Shown here: positions 47,234-56,347 of the stretch, piece after piece
Numbering within the stretch: the stretch's first letter is position 1
How the letters are laid out: every line of letters begins with the position of its first letter
Source: Cryomorphaceae bacterium
GTDB taxonomy: Bacteria; Bacteroidota; Bacteroidia; Flavobacteriales; Schleiferiaceae
NCBI GenBank assembly: GCA_021298655.1
Contig: JAJTFK010000004.1
Location: 1 to 64,000, forward strand
Reading direction: 5' to 3'
Length of the DNA stretch: 64,000 nt
Position numbers and translations under genes: made by a program
Notes under the pieces: generated by a model
The model's input: the letters and a program-made list of their open reading frames with translations, nothing else
The model's database searches: none
What the model was told of the DNA's origin: nothing

Positions 47234-49718
47234 GAACGTCGCTTCAAAGGTACACGCGTGCACCGCAATTATAGCGGGAATTATGTCGTTTTCGGCCTCG
47301 GCGCAGGGCGTGCTCGACGGCGACGGAATTCGATTCGCCTCCGAGAAGCAGGGCGTAACCCGCCCCGGCGCACATACCTCCATGCTCCAGGGCAAGGCCC
47401 GTGCCGAATCCGCGGAGTTTACCCTGGAAGCCGAGTTTATTTCCATCGACTGGAAGCTCCGCGAACTCAAGGCCTACGGTGCCCGTCAACCCGACGGCAG
47501 CTACGTGGGTCGGCCCGTGTTCACCCAGGGCGACCGCAAGATTGGCGCCGACACGCTCCGCTACAACTACGGAACCCAGCGGGGTTGGGTGTACCAATCC
47601 ACCAGCCAAGAAGGCGGCGGATTCCTCTCGGGCCGGCAGGTAAAAATGATTACCGACTCGAGCTACTACATTGGTTCCACGCGCTTTACTACCTGCAACC
47701 ACGTCGAACCGCACTTTGCCATCGTGGCGCCCCAGGCGCGCTTTGACGTGGGTAAGCGCATTGTTACGGGCCCAGCCTACCTCGAACTCGCCCACCTACC
47801 CACACCCTTGGCGCTGCCCTTTGGTTTTTTCCCCATGATCGACAAGCGCGCCTCGGGCTTCATCTTGCCCAACTTCGCCGACCGGCGTGAGTGGGGCCTT
47901 GGGTTGACGGGGTTTGGCCACTACTGGGCGCTCAACGACCACCTCGACCTGAAGCTGACCGGCGACCTGTATTCCCGCGGCTCCTGGGGCGTTCAGGCAC
48001 AGTCCAACTACCGCTACCGCTACCGTTTTTCGGGCGGACTTTCGGTTCAGGCCAACCGAACGCGCTACGGAGATCCGCGCTACGCCGACTACGGCCAGTT
48101 TTATGATGCCCGAGACTACCGCATTTCGTGGAACCATACCCAGGACGCCAAGGCGCACCCGAGCCGCAGTTTTTCGGCCCGCGTTGAACTCGCCACCGGG
48201 AGTTTTTTCAAGAACACCACCACCAACGCCGAGGATTTTTTGAAAAACGACCTGTCGTCGTCGATCAGTTTGGTGCAGCGCTTTCCCGGTACGCCCTTCA
48301 CCTTCACGGGCGCACTGCGCCACCGTCAAAACAACCAAAAGGGCACGCTGGCGCTTTCGCTGCCCGAATTCACCCTCGGAATGGCTCGGGTTCAGCCCTT
48401 CGCCCGCAAGGTTCGCAGCGGTTCCGCCAAGTGGTACGAGGGTATTGGCCTGACCTACAGCATGAACGGCCGAAACGAAACCCAAGGCCTGATCGAAGAG
48501 CTTCAGGATCCCTCGAGCCTTTTTGATCCGGCGCGCCTGCGAAGCGGGGTTCAGCACTCCGCGTCGCTCAACACCAACCTCAAGCTGCTGCGGTTTATCA
48601 CGATTAATCCGAGCGCCGATTGGGCCGAAAAATGGTATCCGACGGCGCTCAACTACCGCTGGGACGCCGACTCCCAGGCGGTCCGCTCCGATACCGTCAA
48701 GGGGTTTTTTGCCGCCCGCGAGTTTCGGGCCTCGGCCTCGGCCAATACGACCCTTTATGGATTGTTTCGCTTTCAGCGCGGACCCCTTTCGGCGCTGCGC
48801 CACGTGCTGTATCCCTCGGTGAGCGCGGTGCTGCGCCCCGATTTTTCGGACCCGCGATGGAATGTGTACCAAGAAATTCAGTCGGATACCGCCGGCACGC
48901 TCCAACGCTTCAACCGCTTTGACGGGTACACCTACGGAGCCCCCGGTGGCGGCCAACTGGGTGCCGTGCGCTTCAGGCTGCGCAACACGCTCGACGCCAA
49001 AGTGCGCGGTCGGGGGGACTCCGCGTCGGAACAAAAAATTAACCTGATTGACGACCTAAGCCTCGAAACCGGCTACAACGCGGCAGCGGCCACCCACCCC
49101 TGGGAAAACCTGGCAGTCCGCGCGTCGTCGTCCTGGGGCAAGGGAGCCTACCGAGTCAACTACCAGGGGCTGTTTGATTGGTACGGCATCGATTCCGCGG
49201 GCCTGCGCACCGAGCAATTTGCCGCGAGCATGGGCCAGGGTTTGCTGCGCCCAACCATGCATCAGTTTAGTTTGGACCTTCGCCTTCGGGGCGGTTCGTC
49301 TGAAGGGCGCCGCGCCCCAAAAATCAACGACTTGGGGCTCGAAGAGAACTACTTCGCCGACTACTACGCCCCCCTGGAACAGGCGAACTGGGCTGCGCCG
49401 TGGACCCTTAATGCGGGCTATTCGCTGCGCACGACGGCCCTCAAAACGGGCTACCAAACCACGCATGCGTTGCGGGTTGACGGCAGCTTGGACGCAACCC
49501 AAAACTGGAAAATTCGCTTTGCCAGCGGCTACGACTTGGCCAAAGGCGACTTCACGTTTACTTCGCTGGATGTGGTGCGAACCATACACTGCTGGCAGAT
49601 GAACCTGCGCTGGGTTCCCTTCGGCTACGCGCGCAGCTACACCATCGGCATGGGGGTGACCGCTCCCTTGCTCAATGCGCTTAAAGTGCAGCGCCGCCGC
49701 GGACTCGGCGACTACTAA
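47232..49718 (+). CDS. lptD: Putative LPS-assembly protein LptD (OstA/LptD family)
   Basis: 828 residues. Signal peptide (ACTAIIAGIMSFSASA), an N-terminal LptA/OstA-like beta-jellyroll region with FTLEAEFISIDWKLRELKA and QGDRKIGADTLRYNY, then a large barrel domain with many aromatic-ended strands (for example PFGFFPMIDKRASGFILPNF at ~205). LptD inserts LPS at the outer membrane; Bacteroidota versions are larger. The ATG at 47232 is required for the signal peptide, which supports the CATG overlap with the amidase. It overlaps the convergent pabA/trpG gene by 38 bases. Confidence 0.88.
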   Translation: MNVASKVHACTAIIAGIMSFSASAQGVLDGDGIRFASEKQGVTRPGAHTSMLQGKARAESAEFTLEAEFISIDWKLRELKAYGARQPDGSYVGRPVFTQGDRKIGADTLRYNYGTQRGWVYQSTSQEGGGFLSGRQVKMITDSSYYIGSTRFTTCNHVEPHFAIVAPQARFDVGKRIVTGPAYLELAHLPTPLALPFGFFPMIDKRASGFILPNFADRREWGLGLTGFGHYWALNDHLDLKLTGDLYSRGSWGVQAQSNYRYRYRFSGGLSVQANRTRYGDPRYADYGQFYDARDYRISWNHTQDAKAHPSRSFSARVELATGSFFKNTTTNAEDFLKNDLSSSISLVQRFPGTPFTFTGALRHRQNNQKGTLALSLPEFTLGMARVQPFARKVRSGSAKWYEGIGLTYSMNGRNETQGLIEELQDPSSLFDPARLRSGVQHSASLNTNLKLLRFITINPSADWAEKWYPTALNYRWDADSQAVRSDTVKGFFAAREFRASASANTTLYGLFRFQRGPLSALRHVLYPSVSAVLRPDFSDPRWNVYQEIQSDTAGTLQRFNRFDGYTYGAPGGGQLGAVRFRLRNTLDAKVRGRGDSASEQKINLIDDLSLETGYNAAAATHPWENLAVRASSSWGKGAYRVNYQGLFDWYGIDSAGLRTEQFAASMGQGLLRPTMHQFSLDLRLRGGSSEGRRAPKINDLGLEENYFADYYAPLEQANWAAPWTLNAGYSLRTTALKTGYQTTHALRVDGSLDATQNWKIRFASGYDLAKGDFTFTSLDVVRTIHCWQMNLRWVPFGYARSYTIGMGVTAPLLNALKVQRRRGLGDY
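47245..47252 (-). promoter_or_regulatory. -7 box of the amidase operon, inside lptD
   Basis: Perfect TACCTTTG on the minus strand, 11 bases before the amidase ATG; it falls on codons 5-7 of lptD. Confidence 0.6.
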
Positions 49719-50277
49719 GTGCCCAGTTTTTGAGCAGGGTCTGACCGTTTGGCGTAAGCACGCTTTCGGGGTGAAACTGTACCGCCCAAATGGGGTGTTC
49801 GGAATGCCGCATGGCCGCCAAATGGCCTTCGTGGTCCTGAGCCAGTTCGCGCCACTGGGCAGGCAGGTTGCGGCGGCCAACTACCCAGGAGTGGTACCAG
49901 CCCACCGGCATCGGGTTCGTTAGGCCGTCTTGGAGCGCGTCGGAGGCAACCCACGTGATCGGTCGAGCGATTCCGTGGCGGGGAATTCCGGTGTGCTCCA
50001 GGCTACCGCCGGTGAATTCGGCCAGGGCCTGCATGCCCAGGCAGACGCCCAACATGGGCGTGCGGCCAAAGTGCGCAGCAATGACGTCCATTAGGAAACC
50101 CGATTCGCGCGGAAGTCCGGGGCCAGGCGAAAGCACGAGGGCGTCGACCCCATGAAGGGCCTCGAGGGCGTCCGGCGCGTCGCAGCGGCGCACCACCACC
50201 GCGTCGAAGTGGGGTTCCAACAGGTGCACCAGGTTGAAGGTGAACGAGTCGCGGTTGTCGAGTACGCCGAGGGTCAT
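49681..50277 (-). CDS. pabA: Anthranilate/aminodeoxychorismate synthase glutaminase component
   Basis: 198 residues, class I glutamine amidotransferase: oxyanion loop SPGPGLPRESG near residue 50, nucleophile in GVCLGMQALAEF (Cys ~78) and AVQFHPESVLT with the catalytic His-Glu near 165. It supplies ammonia for anthranilate (TrpG) or 4-amino-4-deoxychorismate (PabA); no trpE or pabB is nearby, so the pathway is undecided and the symbol is provisional. TACCTTTG lies five bases before the ATG. Confidence 0.85.
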   Translation of the reverse strand: MTLGVLDNRDSFTFNLVHLLEPHFDAVVVRRCDAPDALEALHGVDALVLSPGPGLPRESGFLMDVIAAHFGRTPMLGVCLGMQALAEFTGGSLEHTGIPRHGIARPITWVASDALQDGLTNPMPVGWYHSWVVGRRNLPAQWRELAQDHEGHLAAMRHSEHPIWAVQFHPESVLTPNGQTLLKNWALSSRRVRGGAAL

Positions 50278-50282
50278 CGCAC

Positions 50283-50290
50283 CAAAGGTA
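50283..50290 (-). promoter_or_regulatory. -7 box of the glutaminase gene
   Basis: Perfect TACCTTTG on the minus strand, five bases before the ATG at 50277. Confidence 0.6.
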
Positions 50291-50306
50291 GTCCGCCCGC
50301 GCAGCC

Positions 50307-50314
50307 TAACTTTA
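50307..50314 (+). promoter_or_regulatory. -7 box of ridA
   Basis: TAACTTTA, one mismatch, four bases before the ATG at 50319. Confidence 0.4.
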
Positions 50315-50318
50315 GCCC

Positions 50319-50699
50319 ATGCTCCGATCCGTGACCACCGACCATGCGCCCGCCCCCATTGGCCCCTACAGCCAAGCGGTCTGGGCCGGCCCGAATTTGT
50401 TTATTTCGGGAATGATTGCCCTAACGCCCGAAGGCGAATTCCGCAACGATTCGCTCGAATCCGAAGTGCGCACCGCGCTGACCAACCTGATGGCGGTGCT
50501 TGAAAGCCAAGGCATGACGGCGGCCAACTTGGTGAAGTGCAGTTTGTTCCTTCGTGATATGGCTGATTTTGCTGCAGTTAACGCGATTTATTCGGAGTTT
50601 ATGGGCGACGCCAAGCCGGCCCGAGAGACCGTGGCGGTTTTGGGGCTTCCGAAGGACGCGCGGTTCGAAATTTCGGCGGTGGCCTACCTACCTTTGTGA
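50319..50699 (+). CDS. ridA: RidA family reactive intermediate deaminase
   Basis: 126 residues. Hydrolyses reactive enamine/imine intermediates from PLP enzymes. Family landmarks: APAPIGPYSQAV near residue 11, LFISGMIALTPEG near 27, and the catalytic Arg in the PARETVAVLGLPKDARFEISAVA region (quoted as PARETVAVLGL). The last codons contain the promoter box of lpdA. Confidence 0.92.
   Translation: MLRSVTTDHAPAPIGPYSQAVWAGPNLFISGMIALTPEGEFRNDSLESEVRTALTNLMAVLESQGMTAANLVKCSLFLRDMADFAAVNAIYSEFMGDAKPARETVAVLGLPKDARFEISAVAYLPL
50689..50696 (+). promoter_or_regulatory. -7 box of lpdA, inside the ridA C-terminus
   Basis: Perfect TACCTTTG, five bases before the ATG at 50702. It immediately precedes the ridA stop codon TGA at 50697-50699. 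Confidence 0.55.
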
Positions 50700-50701
50700 C
50701 C

Positions 50702-52087
50702 ATGGAATACGACGTACTGGTATTGGGCTCCGGCCCCGGCGGCTATGTGGCCGCGATCCGCGCTAGCCAATTGGGCTTGAAAACGGCGGTGGTTGAAAAA
50801 GAAAGCTTGGGCGGAGTCTGCCTTAACTGGGGCTGCATTCCCACTAAGGCGCTGATTAAGAGTGCGCAGGTGTTTGAGTACATTCAGCACGCCGAGGAAT
50901 ACGGAATTACGGTGAAGGATGCCAAGCACGATTTCGGCAAGGTGGTGGGCCGCAGCCGCGACGTCGCCAACGGCATGTCCAAGGGCATTCAGTTCCTGAT
51001 GAAGAAAAATAAAATCGACGTGCACATGGGCTACGGTACCCTGATGCCCGGCCGCAAGGTCGAGGTCAAGGGCGAGTCCGGAACCCAGGTGATCGGCGCG
51101 AAGCACATCATCATCGCCACGGGCGGACGCAGCCGCGTGCTGCCCAACCTGCCCCAGGACGGCAAAAAAATCATCGGGTACCGCGAGGCCATGGTGCTGC
51201 CCGAGCAGCCCAAGAGCATGGTGATTGTCGGCTCCGGAGCCATCGGGGTGGAATTCGCCTACGTCTACCACGCCATGGGGACTAAGGTGACCGTCGTAGA
51301 GTACCTGCCGCGCATTGTTCCGAACGAAGACGAAGAGGTCAGCAAGGCCCTCGAGCAAACCTTTAAGAAGAAGGGCATCGAGATCCTTACCGGCACCGAG
51401 GTGAAGTCGGTGGACACCAAGGGCAAAGGGTGCAAGGTGACCTACGCCGACGCCAAGGGCGAGCACACTATGGAGTGCGACGTGGTCCTGAGCGCAGTGG
51501 GTGTGACGACCAACATCGAAAACATCGGCCTGGAAAGCGTGGGTATTGCGGTCGACAAGGGCCGGGTGGTGGTAGACGACTTTTACCGCACCAACATTCC
51601 CGGTTACTACGCCATCGGCGACATTGTGAAGGGCCAGGCCCTTGCCCACGTCGCGTCGGCCGAAGGCATCATTTGCGTCGAGGCCATTGCCGGCCACCAT
51701 CCCCAGGCGCTGGACTACAACAACATTCCCGGCTGTACGTACTGTTCGCCCGAGATTGCGAGCGTTGGCTACACCGAGAAGGCGGCCAAGGAGGCCGGTT
51801 TTGATGTGAAGGTGGGCAAGTTTCCGTTCAGTGCTTCGGGCAAGGCTTCGGCCGCCGGCGCCAAGGACGGTTTTGTCAAGGTGATTTACGACGCGAAGTA
51901 CGGCGAGCTCCTTGGAGCCCACATGATCGGCGCCAACGTGACCGAAATGATTGCCGAAATCGTGGCGGCTCGCAAGCTCGAGACCACCGGAATGGAACTT
52001 TTGAAGGCCGTGCACCCGCACCCGACCATGTCGGAAGCGGTTATGGAAGCCACCGCGGCAGCCTACGGCGAGGTAATCCACCTCTAG
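50702..52087 (+). CDS. lpdA: Dihydrolipoyl dehydrogenase
   Basis: 461 residues, E3 of 2-oxoacid dehydrogenase complexes. FAD-binding VLVLGSGPGGYVAAIRA at the N-terminus, redox-active disulfide GGVCLNWGCIPTK (Cys ~41 and 46), NAD-binding MVIVGSGAIGVEFAYVY near 178 and the dimer-interface histidine in AVHPHPTMSEAVMEA. No E1 or E2 gene is adjacent; the fragment at 63930 may be an E1 13 kb downstream. The ABC ATPase gene follows three bases later. Confidence 0.95.
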   Translation: MEYDVLVLGSGPGGYVAAIRASQLGLKTAVVEKESLGGVCLNWGCIPTKALIKSAQVFEYIQHAEEYGITVKDAKHDFGKVVGRSRDVANGMSKGIQFLMKKNKIDVHMGYGTLMPGRKVEVKGESGTQVIGAKHIIIATGGRSRVLPNLPQDGKKIIGYREAMVLPEQPKSMVIVGSGAIGVEFAYVYHAMGTKVTVVEYLPRIVPNEDEEVSKALEQTFKKKGIEILTGTEVKSVDTKGKGCKVTYADAKGEHTMECDVVLSAVGVTTNIENIGLESVGIAVDKGRVVVDDFYRTNIPGYYAIGDIVKGQALAHVASAEGIICVEAIAGHHPQALDYNNIPGCTYCSPEIASVGYTEKAAKEAGFDVKVGKFPFSASGKASAAGAKDGFVKVIYDAKYGELLGAHMIGANVTEMIAEIVAARKLETTGMELLKAVHPHPTMSEAVMEATAAAYGEVIHL

Positions 52088-52090
52088 GTC

Positions 52091-53023
52091 GTGGCCCATC
52101 CCTACGCGCTCCGTGCCGACGGCCTCAGCCTGGCACGGGGCGCTTTTTTGTTGTCGGTACCCCAGTGGTCGGCGACGCCCGGCGAAATTGTGGCGCTTTA
52201 CGGGCCTTCGGGCTCCGGTAAGTCTACGCTGCTCTCGCTGCTGGCAGGCCAGGTGTTTGCCGACGAAGGCGACGTGTGGGTAGGGCGGAGCGCGCACGCG
52301 CGCGACCGACTCATCGCGGGCCATCCCGGGGTGGTCTGGGTGAAGCAGGATTTCGGGCTTTCGCCCTACCGCAGTGTACGCGACAACTTGCTTGATTTGG
52401 TGCTGGGCAAACTCGACGACGAAGAAGACCGCCTGGTACGGCGCATGATGCGCACCCTGGGCCTGGGAATGGACCCGTCGCGTCCCGCCCACAGCCTTTC
52501 GGGAGGTGAGCAGCAGCGCCTGTCGATTGGCCGAGCGCTTCTGGGACGTCCGCGCGTTTTGCTCCTCGACGAACCCTTTAGCCACGTGGACGGATACCAC
52601 AAAGAGCGGCTGCTGCAGCTTCTGTCCGCGTGGCAGCGCAAGACCCGCTGCACGGTGGTACTGGTGGCCCACGACGTGCGCGACGCCGCCCGATGGGCCC
52701 ACCGCATCGACGTAGTGCACGAGGGCCGTATCGTCGAGTCGGGCAGCGCGGAGCAGCTCTACAGCACCCCCCGAACCAAGCCCATGGCCTATGCCTGGGG
52801 GCCGGTCAACGAGCTCCCCGCGGCGCGGGTTCCCGCCGCGCTGCGCGACCACCCCAAGTCGTTTCGCCAGGGCCGGCGTTGGTTCCTGCGCCCCGAACAC
52901 CTCACGGTGGAGGTGCTCGAACGCGCGCTCGGTCCCGGTGCGGAGCTCGGTCGCTGGACCGAGGGCGGGGCGGACTGGCTTCATTTCGCCTGCGGCGGAT
53001 TCCGCTGGGTGCTCCGGTGCTGA
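52091..53023 (+). CDS. ABC transporter ATP-binding protein (partner unknown)
   Basis: 310 residues from a GTG start. Walker A LYGPSGSGKSTLLSLL near residue 38, signature LSGGEQQRLSIGRALL near 136, Walker B VLLLDEPFSHVDG, then a short C-terminal domain with FLRPEHLTVEVLE that resembles the TOBE-type regulatory region of uptake ATPases. No permease or binding protein gene is adjacent, so the transporter cannot be named. Encoded three bases after lpdA and probably co-transcribed with it. Confidence 0.85.
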   Translation: MAHPYALRADGLSLARGAFLLSVPQWSATPGEIVALYGPSGSGKSTLLSLLAGQVFADEGDVWVGRSAHARDRLIAGHPGVVWVKQDFGLSPYRSVRDNLLDLVLGKLDDEEDRLVRRMMRTLGLGMDPSRPAHSLSGGEQQRLSIGRALLGRPRVLLLDEPFSHVDGYHKERLLQLLSAWQRKTRCTVVLVAHDVRDAARWAHRIDVVHEGRIVESGSAEQLYSTPRTKPMAYAWGPVNELPAARVPAALRDHPKSFRQGRRWFLRPEHLTVEVLERALGPGAELGRWTEGGADWLHFACGGFRWVLRC

Positions 53024-53029
53024 TCCGTT

Positions 53030-53064
53030 AAAAAAAAACCGCCGGCTCCTTGCGGAACCGGCGG
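53030..53064 (-). terminator. Intrinsic terminator of the thrS-infC-rpmI-rplT operon
   Basis: On the minus strand a 7-bp outer stem (CCGCCGG, 53039-53045, pairing with 53058-53064) continues through one mismatch into three more pairs with a TTGC loop and is followed by nine T. It lies 26 bp past the rplT stop. Confidence 0.9.
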
Positions 53065-53089
53065 CTTCGTAGTAGTAGCTCTATTCGAT

Positions 53090-53434
53090 TTATTTTACCT
53101 TCTCCACAACGGCTTTGAACGCCTCCGGGTGGTTCATGGCCAAATCAGCCAAGACCTTGCGGTTGAGTTCGATGTTGTTGGCGTGGAGCTTGCCCATCAG
53201 CTGGCTGTAGGACAATCCGTGCATGCGGGCACCCGCGTTGATGCGGGCAATCCACAGGGCGCGGAAGTTGCGCTTTTTGGCGCGGCGGTCACGGTAGGCG
53301 TAACCTAGGGCTTTTTCGACGGCGTTTTTGGCGACCGTCCAAACATTTTTGCGGCGACCGAAGTAGCCTTTTGCCATTTCAAGGACGCGCTTGCGGCGCG
53401 CACGAGAGGCAACATTATTTACGGAACGTGGCAT
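53090..53434 (-). CDS. rplT: 50S ribosomal protein L20
   Basis: 114 residues, bL20, needed for early 50S assembly. Basic N-terminus [24 protein letters not shown] (positions ~8-31), the [20 protein letters not shown] helix region and the C-terminal [10 protein letters not shown] domain are typical. Last gene of the operon before a strong terminator. 107 bp separate it from rpmI; no L20 leader structure was recognised there. Confidence 0.97.
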   Translation of the reverse strand: MPRSVNNVASRARRKRVLEMAKGYFGRRKNVWTVAKNAVEKALGYAYRDRRAKKRNFRALWIARINAGARMHGLSYSQLMGKLHANNIELNRKVLADLAMNHPEAFKAVVEKVK

Positions 53435-53541
53435 AGAAAATTGATTTTTGGTAACGCGGACCGATTCGGTAGCAGACTACGTGGCGGACTCTTAGGGGCG
53501 TTTACGCAGGGTTAATTAAACCAGAGAACAACACAAAAGGA

Positions 53542-53736
53542 TTACAGAACGAGCTGCTCCTTCACAGATTTTACGTCGGAGGGGTGCACCAACGTAGCGT
53601 GGGTCAGGCGGCGCTTGCGGTCGGTGGCCTTCTTCGTGAGAATGTGGCTTTTGAACGCGTGCTTGCGCTTGATTTGGCCAGTGCCGGTCAGCTTGAATCG
53701 CTTCTTGGCGCTGGATTTGGTCTTCATCTTAGGCAT
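53542..53736 (-). CDS. rpmI: 50S ribosomal protein L35
   Basis: 64 residues, bL35: [20 protein letters not shown] followed by [11 protein letters not shown]. It lies between infC (24 bp upstream) and rplT in the usual order. Function is structural in the 50S subunit. Confidence 0.97.
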   Translation of the reverse strand: MPKMKTKSSAKKRFKLTGTGQIKRKHAFKSHILTKKATDRKRRLTHATLVHPSDVKSVKEQLVL

Positions 53737-53760
53737 GGTACAGATCTATTATTTGAGCTA

Positions 53761-54324
53761 CTATTTCTTTTTGGTCGGAGCAATCAAGATAAACATGCGC
53801 TTTCCTTCGAGGTGGGGAAGTGCTTCAACCTTTCCGAGGTCGGCTACATCCTGCGCCAACTTGAGGAGCAGCAATTCACCTTGCTCTTTGTAGATGATGG
53901 AGCGGCCGCGAAAGAACACAAAGCTCTTCAACTTGGCCCCTTCTTCCAGGAACTTTCGGGCATGCTTTAGCTTGAATTCGTAGTCGTGGTCGTCGGTTTG
54001 GGGTCCGAAACGGATCTCCTTGATGACGACTTTCTGCGCTTTCGAAGCAATTTCCTTCTGCTTTTTCTTTTGATCGTACAGGAACTTCTTGTAGTCAATG
54101 ATTTTGCAGACGGGGGGGTCAGCGTTTTCCGCAATCATCACCAAATCCAGCTCTTCTGCTTCGGCCATGGCCTGGGCTTCGCGCGAACTGATGACAATGG
54201 GTTCTTGCCCTTCCCGCACCAGGCGGACTCGCGGCACACGAATGTGCTCGTTAATCTTGTGCGCAGCTTCCGGCTCGCGGTAGCCACGTCCTTGGCGGGG
54301 TCCCGAAGGTCTATTGTTCCTCAG
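53761..54324 (-). CDS. infC: Translation initiation factor IF-3 with a non-AUG start
   Basis: 187 residues if translated from CTG at 54324. The NTD starts KINEHIRVPRVRL, linker RSIIY/ KKKQKE region follows, and the CTD has VKEIRFGPQTDDHDYEFKLKHARKFL-like elements (quoted: EIRFGPQTDDHDYEFK). There is no ATG in frame before the GTG at 54237, which would cut off the conserved INEHIR strand; between the in-frame TAA at 54337-54339 and that point CTG is the only near-cognate codon upstream of the family N-terminus apart from an ATT at 54255. Non-AUG starts let IF-3 limit its own synthesis in E. coli (AUU); the same is inferred here. Confidence 0.88.
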   Translation of the reverse strand: MRNNRPSGPRQGRGYREPEAAHKINEHIRVPRVRLVREGQEPIVISSREAQAMAEAEELDLVMIAENADPPVCKIIDYKKFLYDQKKKQKEIASKAQKVVIKEIRFGPQTDDHDYEFKLKHARKFLEEGAKLKSFVFFRGRSIIYKEQGELLLLKLAQDVADLGKVEALPHLEGKRMFILIAPTKKK

Positions 54325-54354
54325 AGGGTTAAAGTTTTAAATTCATCTTGTAAC

Positions 54355-56289
54355 TCACAGTGCAGCAAGCCGTTGGGCAACTTCGGCACGTACGCGTTCC
54401 GCAAACTGGGCGGGCGTTTCGGCGCCGAGGTCTCCTTCGCCATGGCGGCGGACCGACACGGTTTGGGATTCCTGCTCTTTCTCGCCGACCACCAACATGA
54501 AGGGGACCTTTCGCACTTCCGCGTCGCGGATCTTGCGTCCGACCTTTTCATTCCGGTCGTCAACGAGGGCGCGAATATCGGACATTTCGAGCAGATTCAC
54601 AACCTGTTGCGCGTACTCGTTGAAGCGCTCCGATACCGGAAGCACCACCGCCTGCTCGGGGGTGAGCCACAGCGGGAAGTTCCCTCCGCAGTGCTCCAGG
54701 AGCACCGCCACAAAACGCTCCATGGAACCGAAGGGCGCACGGTGAATCATGACCGGTCGGTGCATTTCGTTGTCGGCTCCTTTGTATTCGAGCTCAAAGC
54801 GCTCGGGCAGGTTGTAGTCAACCTGAATGGTGCCGAGCTGCCATTCGCGACCCAGGGCATCGCGCACCATGAAGTCGAGTTTGGGCCCGTAAAACGCCGC
54901 TTCGCCGTACTCAATGACGTAGGGAAGTCCCTTGTCTTGGGCAGCTTTGATGATGGCCTGCTCGGCCTTGTCCCAGTTTTCGGTTGAGCCGATGTACTTG
55001 CTTGGGTTTTCGGGGTCGCGCAGGCTTACCTGAGCCTTGAACGACGGGAAATCAAGCGTTTTAAAGATGTAGAGCACCAGGTCAATCACCTTTTCAAACT
55101 CTTCGAGCAGCTGGTCGGGCATGCAAAAGAGGTGGGCGTCGTCTTGGGTGAATCCGCGCACCCGAGTCAATCCGTGCAGCTCCCCGCTTTGTTCGTAGCG
55201 GTACACGGTTCCGAACTCCGCAAACCGAAGCGGAAGGTCGCGGTACGAACGGGGCTGCGACTTGTAAATCTCGCAGTGGTGGGGGCAATTCATGGGCTTG
55301 AGCAGGTACTCTTCGCCTTCCAAGGGAGTATTAATCGGCTGGAACGAGTCCTTGCCGTACTTCTCGTAGTGGCCCGAACACACGTAAAGCTCCTTGTGGC
55401 CAATGTGGGGCGTAATGACGGGCAGGTACCCCGCTTTCTTCTGGGCCGTCTTCAAAAAATTCTCCAGGCGTTCGCGGAGTGCGGCGCCCTTGGGCAGCCA
55501 AAGCGGCAAGCCCTGGCCCACGCGCTGGCTGAAGGTGAAGAGCTCGAGCTCGCGGCCCAGCTTGCGGTGGTCGCGCTTCTTGGCCTCTTCGAGCAGCACC
55601 AAGTGCTCCTCGAGCATGCTGGCCTTGGGGAACGACACGCCGTAAACCCGTGTAAGCTGCGGATTGTGCTCGTTTCCGCGCCAATAGGCTCCGGCCACGT
55701 TCATGATTTTAGCCGCCTTGATGTAGCCCGTGTTGGGAATGTGTCCGCCACGGCACAAGTCGGTGAAGTTCGCGTGGTCGCAGAACGTAATCGTTCCGTC
55801 CTCGAGGTTTTCGATGAGTTCCGTTTTAAACGGATTCCCCGCGTAGGTGGCCAGGGCCTCGGCTTTGGTCACGGAACGCATGCGGAATTCCGCCTTTTCG
55901 CGCGCAAACTCGAGCAGTTGCTTTTCCACTTTGGCAAAGTCGCCCTCGCCAAAGGATTCGCCGCGAAAGTCGACGTCGTAGTAAAATCCGGACTCAATCG
56001 ACGGACCGATGGTGAGGTGGGCGTTGGGGTAAAAGTGAAGGATGGCCTGCGCCAAAACGTGGGCCGAAGAGTGCCAAAAAGCGGCCTTGCCTTCGGGCTG
56101 CTCCCAGGTGAAAAACACCAAGGTTCCGCTCGCGGCCAGGGGCTCATTTAGTTCGACGGTTTGACCGTTCCATTTGGCGGTCAGGGCATTTTGGGCGAGT
56201 CCGCGGCTAATGGATTCGGCCACCTGCATCGCGGTGGTTCCGGCGGAATACGAACGGACGGAGCCGTCGGGAAGGGTAATGTCAATCAT
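54355..56289 (-). CDS. threS: Threonyl-tRNA synthetase
   Basis: 644 residues. N-terminal TGS domain ([20 protein letters not shown]), editing domain with [16 protein letters not shown] (near 75) and a DCxGGH-type [10 protein letters not shown] motif, class II catalytic core with [11 protein letters not shown] (zinc Cys and His) and [26 protein letters not shown], and the anticodon domain. Start ATG 56289 begins the TGS domain; the frame is open upstream across the divergent promoters. First gene of thrS-infC-rpmI-rplT. The usual symbol is thrS. Leader is ~20 nt, with no T-box. Confidence 0.95.
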   Translation of the reverse strand: MIDITLPDGSVRSYSAGTTAMQVAESISRGLAQNALTAKWNGQTVELNEPLAASGTLVFFTWEQPEGKAAFWHSSAHVLAQAILHFYPNAHLTIGPSIESGFYYDVDFRGESFGEGDFAKVEKQLLEFAREKAEFRMRSVTKAEALATYAGNPFKTELIENLEDGTITFCDHANFTDLCRGGHIPNTGYIKAAKIMNVAGAYWRGNEHNPQLTRVYGVSFPKASMLEEHLVLLEEAKKRDHRKLGRELELFTFSQRVGQGLPLWLPKGAALRERLENFLKTAQKKAGYLPVITPHIGHKELYVCSGHYEKYGKDSFQPINTPLEGEEYLLKPMNCPHHCEIYKSQPRSYRDLPLRFAEFGTVYRYEQSGELHGLTRVRGFTQDDAHLFCMPDQLLEEFEKVIDLVLYIFKTLDFPSFKAQVSLRDPENPSKYIGSTENWDKAEQAIIKAAQDKGLPYVIEYGEAAFYGPKLDFMVRDALGREWQLGTIQVDYNLPERFELEYKGADNEMHRPVMIHRAPFGSMERFVAVLLEHCGGNFPLWLTPEQAVVLPVSERFNEYAQQVVNLLEMSDIRALVDDRNEKVGRKIRDAEVRKVPFMLVVGEKEQESQTVSVRRHGEGDLGAETPAQFAERVRAEVAQRLAAL

Positions 56290-56314
56290 GGCTTCGCTAC
56301 AAGTGAAGAAGGCC

Positions 56315-56322
56315 CAAAGGTA
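56315..56322 (-). promoter_or_regulatory. -7 box of thrS
   Basis: Perfect TACCTTTG on the minus strand, 25 bases before the ATG at 56289. Confidence 0.6.
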
Positions 56323-56333
56323 GGTCGGGTCCG

Positions 56334-56341
56334 TATCTTTG
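56334..56341 (+). promoter_or_regulatory. -7 box of the menaquinone operon
   Basis: Perfect TATCTTTG, six bases before the menI ATG at 56348. Confidence 0.6.
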
Positions 56342-56347
56342 CCGGCC

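Noticed and set aside
47796-49034. A 412-codon minus-strand open frame
   Set aside because: Antisense to the lptD barrel region; lptD is supported by its signal peptide and family features.
50684-52984. A 766-codon open frame on the minus strand
   Set aside because: It lies antisense to lpdA and the ABC ATPase, both with complete catalytic motifs. Strong third-position GC bias keeps antisense frames open in this genome.
53435-53541. L20-type leader RNA between rpmI and rplT
   Set aside because: The 107-bp gap shows no strong nested stems or conserved L20-binding pattern that I could fold by eye, so it is left unassigned.
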